A DNA stretch of 64,000 bases from Thermoflavifilum sp. (GTDB lineage: Bacteria > Bacteroidota > Bacteroidia > Chitinophagales > Chitinophagaceae): assembly GCA_023511875.1 (NCBI GenBank), contig JAIMAQ010000002.1, positions 341,611-405,610 of the forward strand, written 5' to 3'. A program made the position numbers and the translations under genes. Below the pieces are notes generated by a model. It searched no databases, was not told where the DNA came from, and worked only from the letters and a program-made list of their open reading frames with translations. Shown here piece after piece: positions 17,430-28,179 of the stretch. The stretch's first letter is position 1. Every line of letters starts with the position of its first letter.

Positions 17430-17867
17430 TTGTTGATCCGATATACTTTTCACAAGGCCGAACGTCTCAAAAAGCGTAAGCTCATTGAGCAATTATTTGC
17501 TCAAGGCCATTCGTTTTCGCTGTTTTCTTTTCGAGTGTATTATCGTATTCTCCCTCTTACAAACGATGCTCAACAACCCTATCCAGCACAGGTAGCTTTT
17601 AGTGTACCTCGTCGCTATTTGCGTAAAGCCGCTCAGCGTAATCAACTCAAACGATTGATGCGAGAAGCCTATCGGCTCCAAAAGCACCGGTTGTATATAT
17701 TTTTACAGGCTAAGCAAGCCTTATTGCACTGGATCATCATTTATCAAAGCACGGAAATGATTACCTTTGAAAGAGCGCATCGCCAAATGGCTGCTGTGAT
17801 GGAAAAGCTCATGCAGTTGCCCGAATGGAAAAATGATCATGCAGATGCTGAAACAGATCATTCTTAA
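17430..17867 (+). CDS. rnpA: Ribonuclease P protein component
   Basis: Protein subunit of RNase P, which helps the catalytic RNA mature tRNA 5' ends. About 145 residues with [20 protein letters not shown] at the start and the RNR-type signature [16 protein letters not shown] near 70. No ATG is in frame before the conserved region, so the start is TTG at 17430 or 17433; the ATG at 17423 is in another frame. It overlaps yidD by 35 nt. Confidence 0.93.
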   Translation: MLIRYTFHKAERLKKRKLIEQLFAQGHSFSLFSFRVYYRILPLTNDAQQPYPAQVAFSVPRRYLRKAAQRNQLKRLMREAYRLQKHRLYIFLQAKQALLHWIIIYQSTEMITFERAHRQMAAVMEKLMQLPEWKNDHADAETDHS

Positions 17868-18090
17868 GCTCAATCGTTGGTTAGCTTGGCCATTATTGCT
17901 ATTGATAAAACTTTATCAATGGGTGCTCTCGCCCTGGCTGGGCAATCGTTGCCGTTTCACACCCACTTGTTCAGTATATGCTCGAGAAGCCTTGCAAAAA
18001 TACGGTCTATTCAAAGGGCTGTATTTGGCTGTAAGTCGGCTTTTGCGTTGTCATCCCTTTGGAGGCAGCGGTTATGACCCTGTGCCTTAG
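17833..18090 (+). CDS. yidD: Membrane protein insertion efficiency factor YidD
   Basis: An 85-residue protein with an amphipathic N-terminal helix and the YidD core: [35 protein letters not shown] ending in [13 protein letters not shown], with all three conserved Cys. It aids YidC-dependent membrane insertion. It is translationally overlapped with rnpA (35 nt). yidC, often next in other bacteria, is absent here; the complex I operon follows. Confidence 0.95.
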   Translation: MIMQMLKQIILKLNRWLAWPLLLLIKLYQWVLSPWLGNRCRFTPTCSVYAREALQKYGLFKGLYLAVSRLLRCHPFGGSGYDPVP

Positions 18091-18308
18091 TGAACGCAAA
18101 CATTTGTTGTTGACGGTTTTTAAGCAGTTGCCGATATACTGTAGAAGTTGGCTTCCACACGATTGTTCAGCTATTTGTCAATCCTACAGGGAAGAAACTC
18201 CAAACATGTTTTCCGAAATATTTGTTTTTGATTAGCTTTGCGGCATCGATTAGAAGAGAGGGTCTTGTGTTGTAAGCTTTTCACCTCATTTTGGCTCAAT
18301 TCTATGCC
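18091..18308. other. Intergenic region between yidD and nuoA
   Basis: 218 bp without a gene. A small imperfect hairpin (TGTAGAAG 18140-18147 with CTTCCACA 18152-18159, one mismatch) has no T-run after it. TAGCTTTG at 18233-18240 fits the -7 consensus and is the best candidate for the complex I promoter, 68 nt before the nuoA ATG. No tRNA-like or other RNA structure is seen. Confidence 0.5.
18233..18240 (+). promoter_or_regulatory. -7 box of the nuo operon
   Basis: TAGCTTTG matches TAnnTTTG. No clear TTTG lies 18-20 nt upstream. The implied leader is about 60 nt. Confidence 0.5.
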
Positions 18309-18752
18309 ATGTATATAATCGAACAAATTCCTAAGCCCGATCAACATTTATGGCCTTTACTTCTATATGCAGCACTAGTAGTGCTCACAGCTTCTGGAAT
18401 GTTGCTGATCTCACATTTTTTAGGTCAGCGCCACGAAGAGCCAGCGACCGATGAGATTTATGAGTCGGGTATTCCAGTGACCGGATCGGCGCGATTGCTC
18501 TTTCCGATTCATTTTTACATTGTGGCTATGTTTTTCGTCATTTTCGACTTAGAAGCCGTGTTTGTAGTGGCTTGGGCTATTTCATTGCGGCAGGTGGGTT
18601 GGGCAGGCTATGTGGGAGTATTGATTTTTATCCTTGTATTGGTAGCCGTACTCATATATGAATGGCGAATAGGTGCATTAAACTTTGGTCCTGATAGCCG
18701 CAAGATTTTGCGAGCCTATCATCGGCGTATACAACAAAAACAACGCTCATGA
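18309..18752 (+). CDS. nuoA: NADH-quinone oxidoreductase subunit A
   Basis: Membrane subunit of complex I, near the quinone site. About 147 residues from the ATG at 18309 (a TTG at 18291 would add six). Three membrane helices, with the conserved [35 protein letters not shown] stretch carrying the acidic FDLEA motif. The YESG-P-TG form with the run [14 protein letters not shown] is close to the enterobacterial subunit. Overlaps nuoB by 4 nt. Confidence 0.95.
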   Translation: MYIIEQIPKPDQHLWPLLLYAALVVLTASGMLLISHFLGQRHEEPATDEIYESGIPVTGSARLLFPIHFYIVAMFFVIFDLEAVFVVAWAISLRQVGWAGYVGVLIFILVLVAVLIYEWRIGALNFGPDSRKILRAYHRRIQQKQRS

Positions 18753-19378
18753 ATTGGTGGACAGCGAAAGTGAACGACCCCACTGCGGGTAGTTCCCTCA
18801 TAGATGAAGCCGTAAAACGAACGGTGGTGCTTACTCGATTAGACGATTTGATCAATTGGGGCCGAAAAAATTCCATTTGGCCATTCAATTTTGGTTTGTC
18901 GTGTTGTTACGTCGAAATGGCTACAAGCATCACCAGTCGCTATGATGTGGCCCGTTTTGGAGCCGAAGTGATTCGAGGAACGCCCCGAGAAGCCGACCTG
19001 ATTATCATTGCTGGAACGGTGTTCATGAAAATGGCACCCATCATTCAGCGATTATATGAGCAAATGATGGAACCCCGTTGGGTGATTTCAATGGGTTCCT
19101 GTGCCAACTCGGGTGGTATGTATGACATTTACAGTGTAGTACAAGGGGTAGATAAATTTTTGCCAGTGGATGTTTATGTGCCGGGTTGTCCGCCCCGTCC
19201 AGACGCATTTTTAGAGGGGATTACCTTACTTCGCGAACGAGTGGGAAAAGAGAAAAGGCCACTCAGCTGGGTAATTGGCCCCCAAGGAGTAATCAAGCCA
19301 GATAAGCCATCGATGCGTGATCAGAAAAGAGAGATGCGCCGGCAAATGACCGAAATCAGGTCACCCGACGAAGTATAG
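18749..19378 (+). CDS. nuoB: NADH-quinone oxidoreductase subunit B
   Basis: Peripheral-arm subunit carrying the terminal [4Fe-4S] cluster N2, which passes electrons to quinone. 209 residues with the ligands Cys52 and Cys53 (GLSCCYVEM), Cys118 (GSCANSGG) and Cys147 (PGCPPRPD). The spacing matches the E. coli subunit as I remember it. The C-terminal ~30 residues are charged. It starts within the nuoA stop (ATGA) and is followed by the fused nuoCD gene. Confidence 0.97.
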   Translation: MNWWTAKVNDPTAGSSLIDEAVKRTVVLTRLDDLINWGRKNSIWPFNFGLSCCYVEMATSITSRYDVARFGAEVIRGTPREADLIIIAGTVFMKMAPIIQRLYEQMMEPRWVISMGSCANSGGMYDIYSVVQGVDKFLPVDVYVPGCPPRPDAFLEGITLLRERVGKEKRPLSWVIGPQGVIKPDKPSMRDQKREMRRQMTEIRSPDEV

Positions 19379-19432
19379 GCTTATGCGGATGGGCGCACTA
19401 TCGTTTTATTGAATCGTTGTTATTTGCTGGAT

Positions 19433-21172
19433 ATGTCAGACATTTCGTCCATATTAGAACAACAGTTTCCTGAAGCCATTTTGGCTAAGCAACCCACAAA
19501 AGATGAAATTCCCACCTTGTGGATAAGGCCCACAGATATACGTGAAGTGTTGCTTTATTTGAAACATCGGGTAGAGCAGCCCTATCGCATGTTGTACGAC
19601 CTTACTGCCATTGATGAGCAAGCACGCCAGCATCGAGGAGGCCAGCCTGCTAGTCGGTTTACTGTTGTATATGTGTTATTTTCTTTTGAGCGAAATGCTT
19701 TCTTGCGACTCAAGATACCCTTGACCGACGAGCAGCCTGCGGCTCCTTCTATTACCTCCATCTGGCCTTCGGCCAATTGGTATGAGCGTGAGGTATATGA
19801 TATGTTTGGCGTAAAATTCGAAGGTCATCCCGATTTGCGCCGTATTCTCATGCCGCGCACTTGGCAGGGGCATCCCCTACAAAAATGTCATCCCGCCAGG
19901 GCTACCGAAATGGGACCCTTTCAACTCCCCCTAGAAAAGCAAAGGCGTGAAGAAGAAGCCCTACAATTTCGTCCAGAAGAATGGGGGCTAGAAGCCGATG
20001 TGAAAACCGAAAATTTCATGTTCCTCAACTTAGGTCCACAGCATCCCGGCACGCATGGAGTATTGCGATTGGTGTTGGAGCTCGACGGTGAGGAAATCGT
20101 ACGCATCATCCCCGACATTGGTTTTCACCATCGGGGTGCCGAAAAAATGGCCGAACGCCAATCTTGGCATACCTATATTCCCTATACCGATAGAGTAGAA
20201 TATCTCGGTGGCGTCATGAATAATTTTCCCTATGTGATGGCCGTCGAAAAACTGGCTGGTATTGAAGTGCCCGATCGAGTGAAAGTGATTCGCATCATGA
20301 TGAGCGAGCTGTTTCGCATCTCCAGTCATTTGGTCTGGTATGGCACCTTTGCGCAAGATCTAGGGATGATGACACCCGTTTTTCTCATGTTCAACGATCG
20401 AGAGCGCATTTTCGATATTGTAGCCGCTATTTGCGGCGATCGCATGCATCCCAATTGGTTCCGCATTGGCGGTGTGGCTCAAGACTTGCCTAAGGGTTGG
20501 GATAAGCTCATCAGGGATTTTTTGGATTATATGCCCCGCCGGCTGAAAGAATACGATAAAATGGTGATGCGTAATAGCCTTTTCAAGCGGCGCACCATTG
20601 GCATAGGGATTTATGATACCGATGAAGCCATCGAATGGGGCGTAACCGGCCCAGGCTTGCGAGCAACAGGCTTTGAATGGGATTTCCGAAAAAAACAACC
20701 TTATTCTGGCTACGACCAATTTGATTTTGACGTACCCATTGGGAAAAATGGTGATTGCTATGACCGCGCAATAGTACGCGTGGAAGAGATTTGGCAAAGC
20801 TTGCGTATTATTCGTCAATGTGTAGACAATATGCCTGCTGGGCCATACAAGTCTGATCATCCACTTACCACCCCTCCACTCAAGGAGTATACTATGCAGG
20901 ATATTGAAACCCTGATCAACCATTTCCTGGGGGTAACCTGGGGACCAGTAATCCCACCAGGAGAGGCCATGGTAGGAGTGGAAGCCACCAAGGGGCATAA
21001 TAGCTACTATTTGATTAGTGATGGGAATACTACGTCTTATCGGACACGCATACGCACACCGTCGTTTGCCCATATTCAGTTTGTGCCTATGATTAGCCGT
21101 GGTTATACCATTCCCGACCTGTTGGCCATTTTGGGAAGTGTCGATTATGTGCTGTCTGATGTAGACCGTTAA
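19433..21172 (+). CDS. nuoCD: NADH-quinone oxidoreductase fused subunit C/D
   Basis: One 579-residue polypeptide carrying both subunits. NuoC is about 1-165 ([26 protein letters not shown]), a linker follows ([32 protein letters not shown]), and NuoD runs from [15 protein letters not shown] to VLSDVDR, including [23 protein letters not shown] with the His at the quinone site. The fusion and linker are characteristic of the E. coli-type enzyme; most Bacteroidota that I know keep C and D separate. The start at ATG 19433 was preferred over an upstream TTG at 19409. Confidence 0.96.
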   Translation: MSDISSILEQQFPEAILAKQPTKDEIPTLWIRPTDIREVLLYLKHRVEQPYRMLYDLTAIDEQARQHRGGQPASRFTVVYVLFSFERNAFLRLKIPLTDEQPAAPSITSIWPSANWYEREVYDMFGVKFEGHPDLRRILMPRTWQGHPLQKCHPARATEMGPFQLPLEKQRREEEALQFRPEEWGLEADVKTENFMFLNLGPQHPGTHGVLRLVLELDGEEIVRIIPDIGFHHRGAEKMAERQSWHTYIPYTDRVEYLGGVMNNFPYVMAVEKLAGIEVPDRVKVIRIMMSELFRISSHLVWYGTFAQDLGMMTPVFLMFNDRERIFDIVAAICGDRMHPNWFRIGGVAQDLPKGWDKLIRDFLDYMPRRLKEYDKMVMRNSLFKRRTIGIGIYDTDEAIEWGVTGPGLRATGFEWDFRKKQPYSGYDQFDFDVPIGKNGDCYDRAIVRVEEIWQSLRIIRQCVDNMPAGPYKSDHPLTTPPLKEYTMQDIETLINHFLGVTWGPVIPPGEAMVGVEATKGHNSYYLISDGNTTSYRTRIRTPSFAHIQFVPMISRGYTIPDLLAILGSVDYVLSDVDR

Positions 21173-21189
21173 ACAAAATAGAGGTGAAC

Positions 21190-21675
21190 ATGGAAACTTC
21201 AACATCTCGTGTCTTGACCCAAGAAATGATTGCTGAAATTCAGGAAATGTACAAGCATTTCCCCGTGAAAAGTGCGGCTTGTATCGAAGCGTTGAAACTC
21301 GTTCAGAAGCATTACCGTTGGGTATCCGACCAAGCCGTACAAGAATTGGCAGAAGTACTCGAGATGTCGGCCGACGAGATCGATGGTGTAGCCACTTTTT
21401 ATAACCTCATCTTTCGAAAACCCGTAGGGCGTCACGTGATCATGATTTGTGATAGCGTAAGCTGTTGGGTGATGGGATACGAGAAAATTGCCGATTACCT
21501 GAAAAAGAAATTGGGTATTCAATTTGGGGAAACCACCCCCGATGGGCGTTTTACTCTTTTACCCATATGCTGTTTGGGTACTTGCGATCGGGCGCCGGCT
21601 ATGTTCATCGATGAAGATTTGCATCGCGACTTAAAAGTGGAACAGCTAGATGAAATTTTAGAGAGATATCCTTAA
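21190..21675 (+). CDS. nuoE: NADH-quinone oxidoreductase subunit E
   Basis: Thioredoxin-like subunit of the NADH-dehydrogenase module, binding [2Fe-2S] N1a through Cys87, Cys92, Cys128 and Cys132 (CDSVSC and CCLGTC motifs). 161 residues from the ATG at 21190, which follows a Shine-Dalgarno-like GAGGTG at about 5 nt, one of the few in the window; the GTG at 21184 lies inside that site. It lies 17 bp after nuoCD and is followed immediately by nuoF. Confidence 0.96.
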   Translation: METSTSRVLTQEMIAEIQEMYKHFPVKSAACIEALKLVQKHYRWVSDQAVQELAEVLEMSADEIDGVATFYNLIFRKPVGRHVIMICDSVSCWVMGYEKIADYLKKKLGIQFGETTPDGRFTLLPICCLGTCDRAPAMFIDEDLHRDLKVEQLDEILERYP

Positions 21676-21693
21676 ATCGTGGAAACAACGCAC

Positions 21694-22965
21694 ATGGAAC
21701 GACCATTAACAGAACATATTCCTCTCGATGGGAGCTGGCTCAGGTTGAAAGATTATGAGCGTGTGGGAGGCTATCAAGGTTTGCGAGAGGCCTTGAAGCT
21801 TACCCCTAAAGAAGTCATCGATAGGGTAAAAGATGCCGGCTTGCGTGGACGTGGGGGAGCCGGGTTTGCTACGGGTCTGAAGTGGAGCTTGGTGCCCACA
21901 GTAGATCAAATACCACAACCTCGTTATCTCATTGCTAACGGCGATGAAATGGAACCCGGCACCTTCAAAGATCGATTGTTGCTAGAAGGCAATCCCCACC
22001 AGCTCATCGAAGGCATGATCATCGCCTCCTACGCTATTCAAGCCGATTACAGTTATGTTTTCTTGCGTTGGGGATACCAGTTTGCTGAAAAAGCCTTACA
22101 AGAAGCTATTCATGAAGCTTATCAAGCCGGTTATCTAGGTAAAAATATCTTAGGAAGCGGTTTTTCACATGAATTATCGGTACACATTAGTGCGGGTCGA
22201 TATATCTGCGGAGAAGAAACGGCATTGATCAATGCCCTCGAGGGCAAACGTGCCAATCCTCGTACCAAACCACCTTTCCCCGTGGTCAGTGGTTTCTTTG
22301 GTAGGCCTACTGTGGTTAACAATATCGAAACCCTGTCGAATGTGCCGCACATTCTCAGTAAAGGAGTCAGCTGGTATAAGAGCCTGAGTAAATGTGAAGA
22401 TGGAGGCACTAAGTTGTATGGCGTGAGTGGTAAAGTAAAAAAACCGGGTCTATGGGAATTGCCTCTGGGTACTTCTTTTCGGGAGATATTGGAAGAATAT
22501 GCTGGTGGCATGCTCGATGGATACCAGTTTCGCGGGGCTTTACCTGGTGGGGGATCGACCGACTTCATTACGGCCGAACATATAGATGTAGCCATGGATT
22601 ACAACAGTGTGCCTAAGGTGGGTAGCCGTATGGGCACGGGAACTGTTATCGTGCTCGACGATAAGACTTGCGTAGTGGGGATGGTCCTCAACCTTGAGCA
22701 TTTCTTTGCCCAAGAATCGTGTGGATGGTGTACGCCCTGTCGCGAGGGCCTGCCTTGGACGGAAAAACTGCTGCTGGCTATTGAAGAAGGCAGGGGCCGC
22801 ATGGAAGACCTTAAGATCTTTGATGACCTTACGCGTTACATGGCCCCGGGTCATACCTTCTGCGCACTTGCCCCTGGAGCTATGGAACCCTTGCAGAGTG
22901 CATTAAAACATTTTCGAGAAGATTTTGAACGTCATATCCACGAGCACCGTTGTCCGTGGAAATAA
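21694..22965 (+). CDS. nuoF: NADH-quinone oxidoreductase subunit F
   Basis: NADH- and FMN-binding subunit. GRGGAGFATGLKW near 55-70 is the NADH/FMN loop, GEETALINALEGKR near 180 is conserved, and ESCGWCTPCREG plus a later Cys (HTFCALAPGA) bind [4Fe-4S] N3. The ATG at 21694 gives 423 residues; an in-frame GTG at 21679, just after the nuoE stop, is an alternative start. The length is normal for the family. Confidence 0.96.
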   Translation: MERPLTEHIPLDGSWLRLKDYERVGGYQGLREALKLTPKEVIDRVKDAGLRGRGGAGFATGLKWSLVPTVDQIPQPRYLIANGDEMEPGTFKDRLLLEGNPHQLIEGMIIASYAIQADYSYVFLRWGYQFAEKALQEAIHEAYQAGYLGKNILGSGFSHELSVHISAGRYICGEETALINALEGKRANPRTKPPFPVVSGFFGRPTVVNNIETLSNVPHILSKGVSWYKSLSKCEDGGTKLYGVSGKVKKPGLWELPLGTSFREILEEYAGGMLDGYQFRGALPGGGSTDFITAEHIDVAMDYNSVPKVGSRMGTGTVIVLDDKTCVVGMVLNLEHFFAQESCGWCTPCREGLPWTEKLLLAIEEGRGRMEDLKIFDDLTRYMAPGHTFCALAPGAMEPLQSALKHFREDFERHIHEHRCPWK

Positions 22966-22974
22966 GCGAAGACT

Positions 22975-25674
22975 ATGGCAACGATTTATATTGACAATGT
23001 TCCTTATCAGGTCAAAGATGGCGACAATATGCTTTCCGCCTGTTTGGCGCTCGGGTTTAACATCACCTATTTTTGCTGGCATCCAGCATTGCATTCCGTA
23101 GGAGCTTGCCGGCAATGTGCCATTGTGCGCTACCGGGATGAAAATGACACCCGGGGTCGTATTGTGATGGCTTGTATGGAGCCTGTGGTCGATCAGGCAC
23201 GTATTTCCATCGAATCGCCAGAAGCTAAAAAGTTTCGCACACAAAATATTGAAAGTTTGATGATCAATCATCCACACGATTGTCCAGTGTGTGATGAAGG
23301 CGGCGAATGTCACCTGCAAGACATGACCGTGATGAGCGGACATAATTATCGACGTTATCGCTTCAAAAAACGCACTCATCTCAATCAATACCTTGGTCCA
23401 TTCTTGCATCACGAGATGAACAGATGCATCCAATGCTATCGCTGTGTGCGTTTTTATAACGATTACGCCGAAGGCAAAGACTTTGGCGTATTTGCTGTGC
23501 ACGACGATGTATACTTTGGTCGCTTTACCCCTGGAGTACTGGAAAATGAATTTAGCGGTAACCTGGTAGAAGTATGTCCGACAGGCGTTTTCACCGATAA
23601 AACACTTAGAAAACATTATACCCGCAAATGGGATCTTACCAATGCGCCTACCATTTGCCATCACTGCAGCCTGGGCTGCAACATCATTGCCAGTGAGCGG
23701 TATGGATCGCTACGCCGTATTCTCAACCGCTACAATGGAGAGGTAAATGGATATTTCATTTGCGACCGCGGGCGTTTTGGCTATGAACATGTCAATAGTG
23801 AGCGTCGAATACGCCATGCCCTCAAGCAAGACCCTGCTGGCCAATGGCAAGGCATGAAAACCAAACAAGCACTAGCAGAAATCCAGCAAAAACTACGAGC
23901 TGCACGCAAGGTAATTGGCATTGGTTCGCCTCGAGCTTCACTTGAGTCTAACTTCCTGCTGCAACAGCTTGTAGGCGCCGACCATTTTTATGCAGGAGTT
24001 TCTGCCAAGCAGGCTAAATTGGTACAGGAAGTTTTGCATATCATGCAAAACAGTGGCGTAAGAACACCTTCTCTCAAAGAAACAGAGAGCTACGATGCCA
24101 TTCTGGTGTTGGGAGAAGATGTAACTCATACCGCACCCATGTTGGCACTTACCTTACGCCAAGCCGCTAAAAATCAACCCAAGGAGAAAGCTAAGGCCCT
24201 CAAAATTGCTGAATGGAATGATGCTGCCGTAAGAGAGGTTATTCAAGGGCAGAAAGGGCCCTTATTTATAGCTGCACCTTATGCTACTCGACTTGACGAT
24301 GCTGCAAGGGCTTGCCATCGGGCACATCCTGATGTGCTAGCTCAGTTGGGCTTTGCCGTTGCCCATCAAATTGATGCTCATGCACCAACTGTAGAAACCT
24401 CAGGAGCTGTTCAAGCTTTTGTAAGCCAGGTGGCGGAAGCTCTACAGGCTGCTCGCAAACCTTTGATAGTGGCTGGCACCAGCTTGATGCACGAAGCCCT
24501 TATTCATGCAGCAGCTAATGTGGCTTTGGCATTGAAAAAACTGGGTAAGCAGTCGGGGTTGTTTTACATCGTACCTGAGGTGAATTCCTTAGGGCTCACC
24601 ATGCTTGGGGGCCAAGATCTAGATGCAGCCCTGGAAGAAGTAGAAAAGGGAGGCGTGGATATGGCCATCGTTTTGGAAAATGATTTGTATCGGCGCTTGC
24701 CTGCCGAACGGGTGGATCGCTTTTTCCAACGGGTGCCCACGGTGGTGGTATTAGATGCACTTGCCAACCGCACGGGCGAAAAAGCGCAATATGTGTTGCC
24801 CGCTGGCACCTTTGCCGAATCGTCGGGCACTGTGGTAAACAATGAAGGCCGTGCCCAACGCTTTTATCAGGTGTTCAAACCCCATGACGATATTCGCAGC
24901 AGCTGGAAATGGTTGCAGCAGTTTGTGAATGATTCTGCACTTGCCCAGACCAATCTAGATGGCGTCATTATTCGCCTAACGGCGGCTTATCCTGATCTGA
25001 AAGGTATTCTGGAAGCGGCTCCTGGAGCAGATTTCCGAGTGGGTACACAAAAAATACCGCGTGAGCCCCACCGCTACAGTGGCCGTACAGCCATGCTTGC
25101 CCATATTCAGGTAAGCGAACCCAAGCCACCAGAAGATCCAGATAGCCCACTTTCATTTACCATGGAAGGCTATGTGGGCACTCCTCCCGCGCCACTTACT
25201 CCTTTCTTCTGGTCGCCTGGCTGGAATTCTGTGCAATCGGTCAACAAATACCAACAAGAGATCGCCGGCATGCTCAAAGGTGGCAATCCCGGAAAGCGAC
25301 TCATTGAGGCCAGCGAACAGGCTACGATGAGCTATTTTACCGATATGCCAACGGTGAGTATGCCACCCAATGGCCAGCTAAGCATATGGCCTGCTTATCA
25401 CATTTTTGGTAGTGAAGAGCTTTCTGCACAGAGTGCGCCTATCCAAGAAAGGATTCCCGAGCCCTATGTAGCAATTTCTACTGCCGACGCGGCTAAGCTT
25501 CAGGTAAATGAGGGCATGCGGGTGCAAATGCAACTAAACGGCACTACCATAGAGCTTACTGTACAAGTGCGCAACGATATTCCCGAAGGCCTGGCAGCCA
25601 TCCCTGCTGGGTGGGAAGCCTGGGCAGGCATAACATATCCATTTTTTACTACCCTTAATCCCATCCACTCATGA
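22975..25674 (+). CDS. nuoG: NADH-quinone oxidoreductase subunit G
   Basis: The largest peripheral subunit, 899 residues, carrying the chain of FeS clusters. Ligand sets visible: N1b Cys34/45/48/67; N5 His99 with Cys103/106/112; N4 Cys151/154/157/201; and the extra N7 set Cys228/231/235/263 (ICHHCSLGC ... FICDRG). A degenerate molybdopterin-oxidoreductase domain follows (about 270-800). N7 is kept in only some bacteria, E. coli among them. The N-terminal 270 residues resemble E. coli NuoG closely. The stop overlaps nuoH by 4 nt. Confidence 0.96.
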   Translation: MATIYIDNVPYQVKDGDNMLSACLALGFNITYFCWHPALHSVGACRQCAIVRYRDENDTRGRIVMACMEPVVDQARISIESPEAKKFRTQNIESLMINHPHDCPVCDEGGECHLQDMTVMSGHNYRRYRFKKRTHLNQYLGPFLHHEMNRCIQCYRCVRFYNDYAEGKDFGVFAVHDDVYFGRFTPGVLENEFSGNLVEVCPTGVFTDKTLRKHYTRKWDLTNAPTICHHCSLGCNIIASERYGSLRRILNRYNGEVNGYFICDRGRFGYEHVNSERRIRHALKQDPAGQWQGMKTKQALAEIQQKLRAARKVIGIGSPRASLESNFLLQQLVGADHFYAGVSAKQAKLVQEVLHIMQNSGVRTPSLKETESYDAILVLGEDVTHTAPMLALTLRQAAKNQPKEKAKALKIAEWNDAAVREVIQGQKGPLFIAAPYATRLDDAARACHRAHPDVLAQLGFAVAHQIDAHAPTVETSGAVQAFVSQVAEALQAARKPLIVAGTSLMHEALIHAAANVALALKKLGKQSGLFYIVPEVNSLGLTMLGGQDLDAALEEVEKGGVDMAIVLENDLYRRLPAERVDRFFQRVPTVVVLDALANRTGEKAQYVLPAGTFAESSGTVVNNEGRAQRFYQVFKPHDDIRSSWKWLQQFVNDSALAQTNLDGVIIRLTAAYPDLKGILEAAPGADFRVGTQKIPREPHRYSGRTAMLAHIQVSEPKPPEDPDSPLSFTMEGYVGTPPAPLTPFFWSPGWNSVQSVNKYQQEIAGMLKGGNPGKRLIEASEQATMSYFTDMPTVSMPPNGQLSIWPAYHIFGSEELSAQSAPIQERIPEPYVAISTADAAKLQVNEGMRVQMQLNGTTIELTVQVRNDIPEGLAAIPAGWEAWAGITYPFFTTLNPIHS

Positions 25675-26627
25675 ATACGGTGATACATATCATCATGATC
25701 ATCCTCATTTTGCTGGTATTGTTGACAATTGCTGCAGGACTCATCTATGTTGAACGACGGATGTTAGCCGTTTGGCAAGATCGGTATGGACCCAACCGAA
25801 CGGGACCTTTTGGGCTGTTGCAGGTGCTGGCCGATATGGTGAAGATTTTTTTTAAAGAAGATTGGATTCCGCCTTTTGTAGATAAAAAAGTATTTATCAT
25901 CGCACCTACCATTGTGATGATGGCTGTACTGATGAGCTTTGCCATTATCCCGTTTACACCGAAAATAGGTGTGGTAGATCTAAACATAGGTGTGTTGTTT
26001 TTCCTGGCTATGTCGTCGATGGGTGCATACAGTGTGGTGCTAGCCGGATGGGCATCAAACAATAAATATGCATTATTGGGAGGCATTCGCGGAGCGGCAC
26101 AGATGATTTCTTATGAAGTATTCATGGGTCTATCCTTGATGGGAGTAGTGATCTTGGCGGGTTCTTTTAACTTACGCGATATTGTGGAAGCTCAGCGAAA
26201 AATTTGGTTTTTCATTCCTCAAATTGTAGGATTCGTGATTTTCTTTTTGGCCGGGCTAGCCGAAACGCATCGTTTGCCATTTGACATTCCAGAAGCAGAA
26301 AGTGAGCTTATTGCGGGGTATCATGCCGAATATTCGGGGATGAAGTTTGGGATGTTTTTCGTAGGTGAATATTTGGGTATCAGCCTTATTTCGGCATTGG
26401 TTACTACGCTATATTTTGGAGGCTGGTTAGGTCCTCATTTTTTGCCTCCAATTGTGTGGTTTCTCATCAAAATGTTTGCATTTATCCTATTGTTTATTTT
26501 AATTCGGGCTACTCTACCCCGTCCTCGATACGATCAATTGATGTCGTTGGGATGGAAACTGTTGTTGCCCTTATCTTTACTTAATCTGTTGGTCACTGGA
26601 GCGGTGGTTTTATATGGGCATTTATAA
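25671..26627 (+). CDS. nuoH: NADH-quinone oxidoreductase subunit H
   Basis: Membrane subunit joining the peripheral arm to the proton pumps and lining the quinone tunnel. 318 residues with eight or so helices and the diagnostic [21 protein letters not shown] loop and [32 protein letters not shown] loop, both with their conserved acidic residues. The length matches the family. Its start overlaps the nuoG stop (ATGA). nuoI follows 18 bp later. Confidence 0.97.
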   Translation: MNTVIHIIMIILILLVLLTIAAGLIYVERRMLAVWQDRYGPNRTGPFGLLQVLADMVKIFFKEDWIPPFVDKKVFIIAPTIVMMAVLMSFAIIPFTPKIGVVDLNIGVLFFLAMSSMGAYSVVLAGWASNNKYALLGGIRGAAQMISYEVFMGLSLMGVVILAGSFNLRDIVEAQRKIWFFIPQIVGFVIFFLAGLAETHRLPFDIPEAESELIAGYHAEYSGMKFGMFFVGEYLGISLISALVTTLYFGGWLGPHFLPPIVWFLIKMFAFILLFILIRATLPRPRYDQLMSLGWKLLLPLSLLNLLVTGAVVLYGHL

Positions 26628-26645
26628 ACGTTCAAACAAAAAGCT

Positions 26646-27161
26646 ATGATCAGTCATCTTCGTTCGTTGTGGTTGGTGTTCAAACACATGTTTCATAAAC
26701 GAGAAACGATTCAATATCCAGAAGAAAAACCTTATTTACCGCCACGTTGGCGGGGCCGCATCGTACTCACTCGCGACCCCGATGGAATGGAACGTTGTGT
26801 GGCTTGCTATTTGTGTGCAGCAGCCTGCCCGGTAGATTGCATTTCTCTACAGGCCACAGAAGATGAAAACGGCAGGCGTTATCCCGAATTTTTCCGAATC
26901 AATTTTTCTCGTTGTATTTTTTGTGGATACTGTGAAGATGCTTGTCCCACTTATGCTATTCAGTTAATTCCCGATTTTGAGATGGCTGAGTATGATCGCC
27001 AGAACTTGGTGTATGAAAAAGAAGATTTGCTCATTAGTGGGCAAGGTAAGTATCATGGATATAATTTTTATCGTGTAGCGGGTGTGGATGCTGGGGTGAA
27101 ACCTAAAGGCGGGGGCGAAACAGAAAGTGAACCTGTAGATGTGCGTAAGTTATTGCCTTGA
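26646..27161 (+). CDS. nuoI: NADH-quinone oxidoreductase subunit I
   Basis: Ferredoxin-like subunit with two [4Fe-4S] clusters, N6a and N6b: Cys51/54/57/61 ([12 protein letters not shown]) and Cys90/93/96/100 ([12 protein letters not shown]). 171 residues. The stretch [21 protein letters not shown] and the end DVRKLLP resemble the enterobacterial protein more than the short NuoI of many Bacteroidota. It is followed by a 108-bp gap before nuoJ, the largest inside the operon. Confidence 0.96.
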   Translation: MISHLRSLWLVFKHMFHKRETIQYPEEKPYLPPRWRGRIVLTRDPDGMERCVACYLCAAACPVDCISLQATEDENGRRYPEFFRINFSRCIFCGYCEDACPTYAIQLIPDFEMAEYDRQNLVYEKEDLLISGQGKYHGYNFYRVAGVDAGVKPKGGGETESEPVDVRKLLP

Positions 27162-27269
27162 GCATTGTTTAAGTAGATATGTTTCAGAAGGGAACTTTAG
27201 GAAAGTGAAGGAGTGAAGGATATTTGTTGTCGATCATTTGCTAATCCACTATTTGATTATCTGTAAACG
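27162..27269 (+). other. Gap between nuoI and nuoJ with a tandem octamer
   Basis: 108 bp, far longer than other gaps in this operon. GTGAAGGA occurs twice in tandem at 27205-27212 and 27213-27220. TATTTGTTG follows at 27221. No consensus -7 box and no hairpin are visible. Confidence 0.4.
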
Positions 27270-27848
27270 ATGAACCTGGTTTTCTACATAGCAGCTCTGG
27301 TAGCTATTTTCGCTACACTTCGAGCGGTATTACACAAGCATGCCGTACATGCATTGCTCTACTTAATTGTGTCTCTGCTTTCGGTAGCCGTTATTTTTTT
27401 CATCTTAGGGGCGCCTTTTTTAGCTGCACTTGAAGTGATTATTTACGCGGGTGCTATTATGGTGTTATTTGTATTTGTGGTGATGATGCTCAACCGAGGG
27501 GAAGCAGCTGTGCAGCAGGAAAAAGAATGGTTTCGTTTTCGCACTTGGGCATGGCCTTCTGTATTGGTGTTGATCTTGTTTGTAGAATGGGTGTACATGT
27601 TGTGGCGGGGGAGTGCTCAGCAATCATTTGCTGGTGTTACTCAAGGGCCTATACAGCCTCAACAAGTAGGTGAGCTTTTGTTTACCCAATATTTGTTGGG
27701 GGTAGAAATGGCGGCCATGATGTTGATGGCTGGAATTATTGGTGCGTATCATATTGGCAAGCAAAAGCAAAAAAGTTATCATCGTTATCTAGAAGAAAAA
27801 TCGGATCAGATAAGCATTTCAGAAAACAAAACCCAGGAGGTGATATGA
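27270..27848 (+). CDS. nuoJ: NADH-quinone oxidoreductase subunit J
   Basis: Membrane subunit of 192 residues with five hydrophobic segments in the first ~170 residues. The conserved VIIYAGAIMVLFVFVVMMLN segment, with its Tyr-Ala-Gly pi-bulge helix, identifies NuoJ. The C-terminal ~25 residues are charged. The stop overlaps nuoK by 4 nt. Confidence 0.95.
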   Translation: MNLVFYIAALVAIFATLRAVLHKHAVHALLYLIVSLLSVAVIFFILGAPFLAALEVIIYAGAIMVLFVFVVMMLNRGEAAVQQEKEWFRFRTWAWPSVLVLILFVEWVYMLWRGSAQQSFAGVTQGPIQPQQVGELLFTQYLLGVEMAAMMLMAGIIGAYHIGKQKQKSYHRYLEEKSDQISISENKTQEVI

Positions 27849-28162
27849 TATCTGTGCCTGTACACGTGCAGCTGTTGTTGGCAAGCATTCTTTTTTTAAT
27901 TGGCTTAGTAGGAGTGCTCATTCGCAGAAATGTGATCTTCATGCTCATGTCTGTAGAAATCATGCTCAATGCAGCGGGGTTAGTGTTTATCATTGGAGGT
28001 GCTCATTGGCATCAGGCCGATGGGCAAGCCATGGTGATTTTTATTTTGGCGATGGCTGCTGCTGAAGTGGCTGTAGGCTTAGCCCTTATCTTACAAGTGT
28101 TTCATTTGCACAAGACTGTAGATGTAGATTGTTTGGAAGAATTGAAAGATACACAAAGCTGA
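27845..28162 (+). CDS. nuoK: NADH-quinone oxidoreductase subunit K
   Basis: A 105-residue, three-helix subunit related to MrpC. The two membrane glutamates needed for proton transfer are in LMSVEIMLNAAGL and MAAAEVAVGLALIL. An upstream GGAGGTG at 27836-27842 sits a few bases before the ATG inside the nuoJ end, so coupling to nuoJ is likely. Confidence 0.95.
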   Translation: MISVPVHVQLLLASILFLIGLVGVLIRRNVIFMLMSVEIMLNAAGLVFIIGGAHWHQADGQAMVIFILAMAAAEVAVGLALILQVFHLHKTVDVDCLEELKDTQS

Positions 28163-28179
28163 TAAAACCATATTGATAC

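Noticed and set aside
17254..18090. rpmH-rnpA as a marker of the replication origin
   Set aside because: No dnaA, DnaA-box cluster or AT-rich origin sequence is nearby. In this lineage the genes need not be at the origin.
18140..18159. Hairpin after yidD as a terminator
   Set aside because: The stem has a mismatch and no T-run follows, so it is not called as an intrinsic terminator.
20360..21205. 281-codon open frame antisense to nuoCD
   Set aside because: It lies wholly against a strongly conserved gene, its translation matches no family that I recognise, and its start overlaps nuoE.
22903..23664. 253-codon open frame antisense to nuoF/nuoG
   Set aside because: Opposite strand of conserved FeS-binding sequence, with no family pattern; a shadow of the coding strand.
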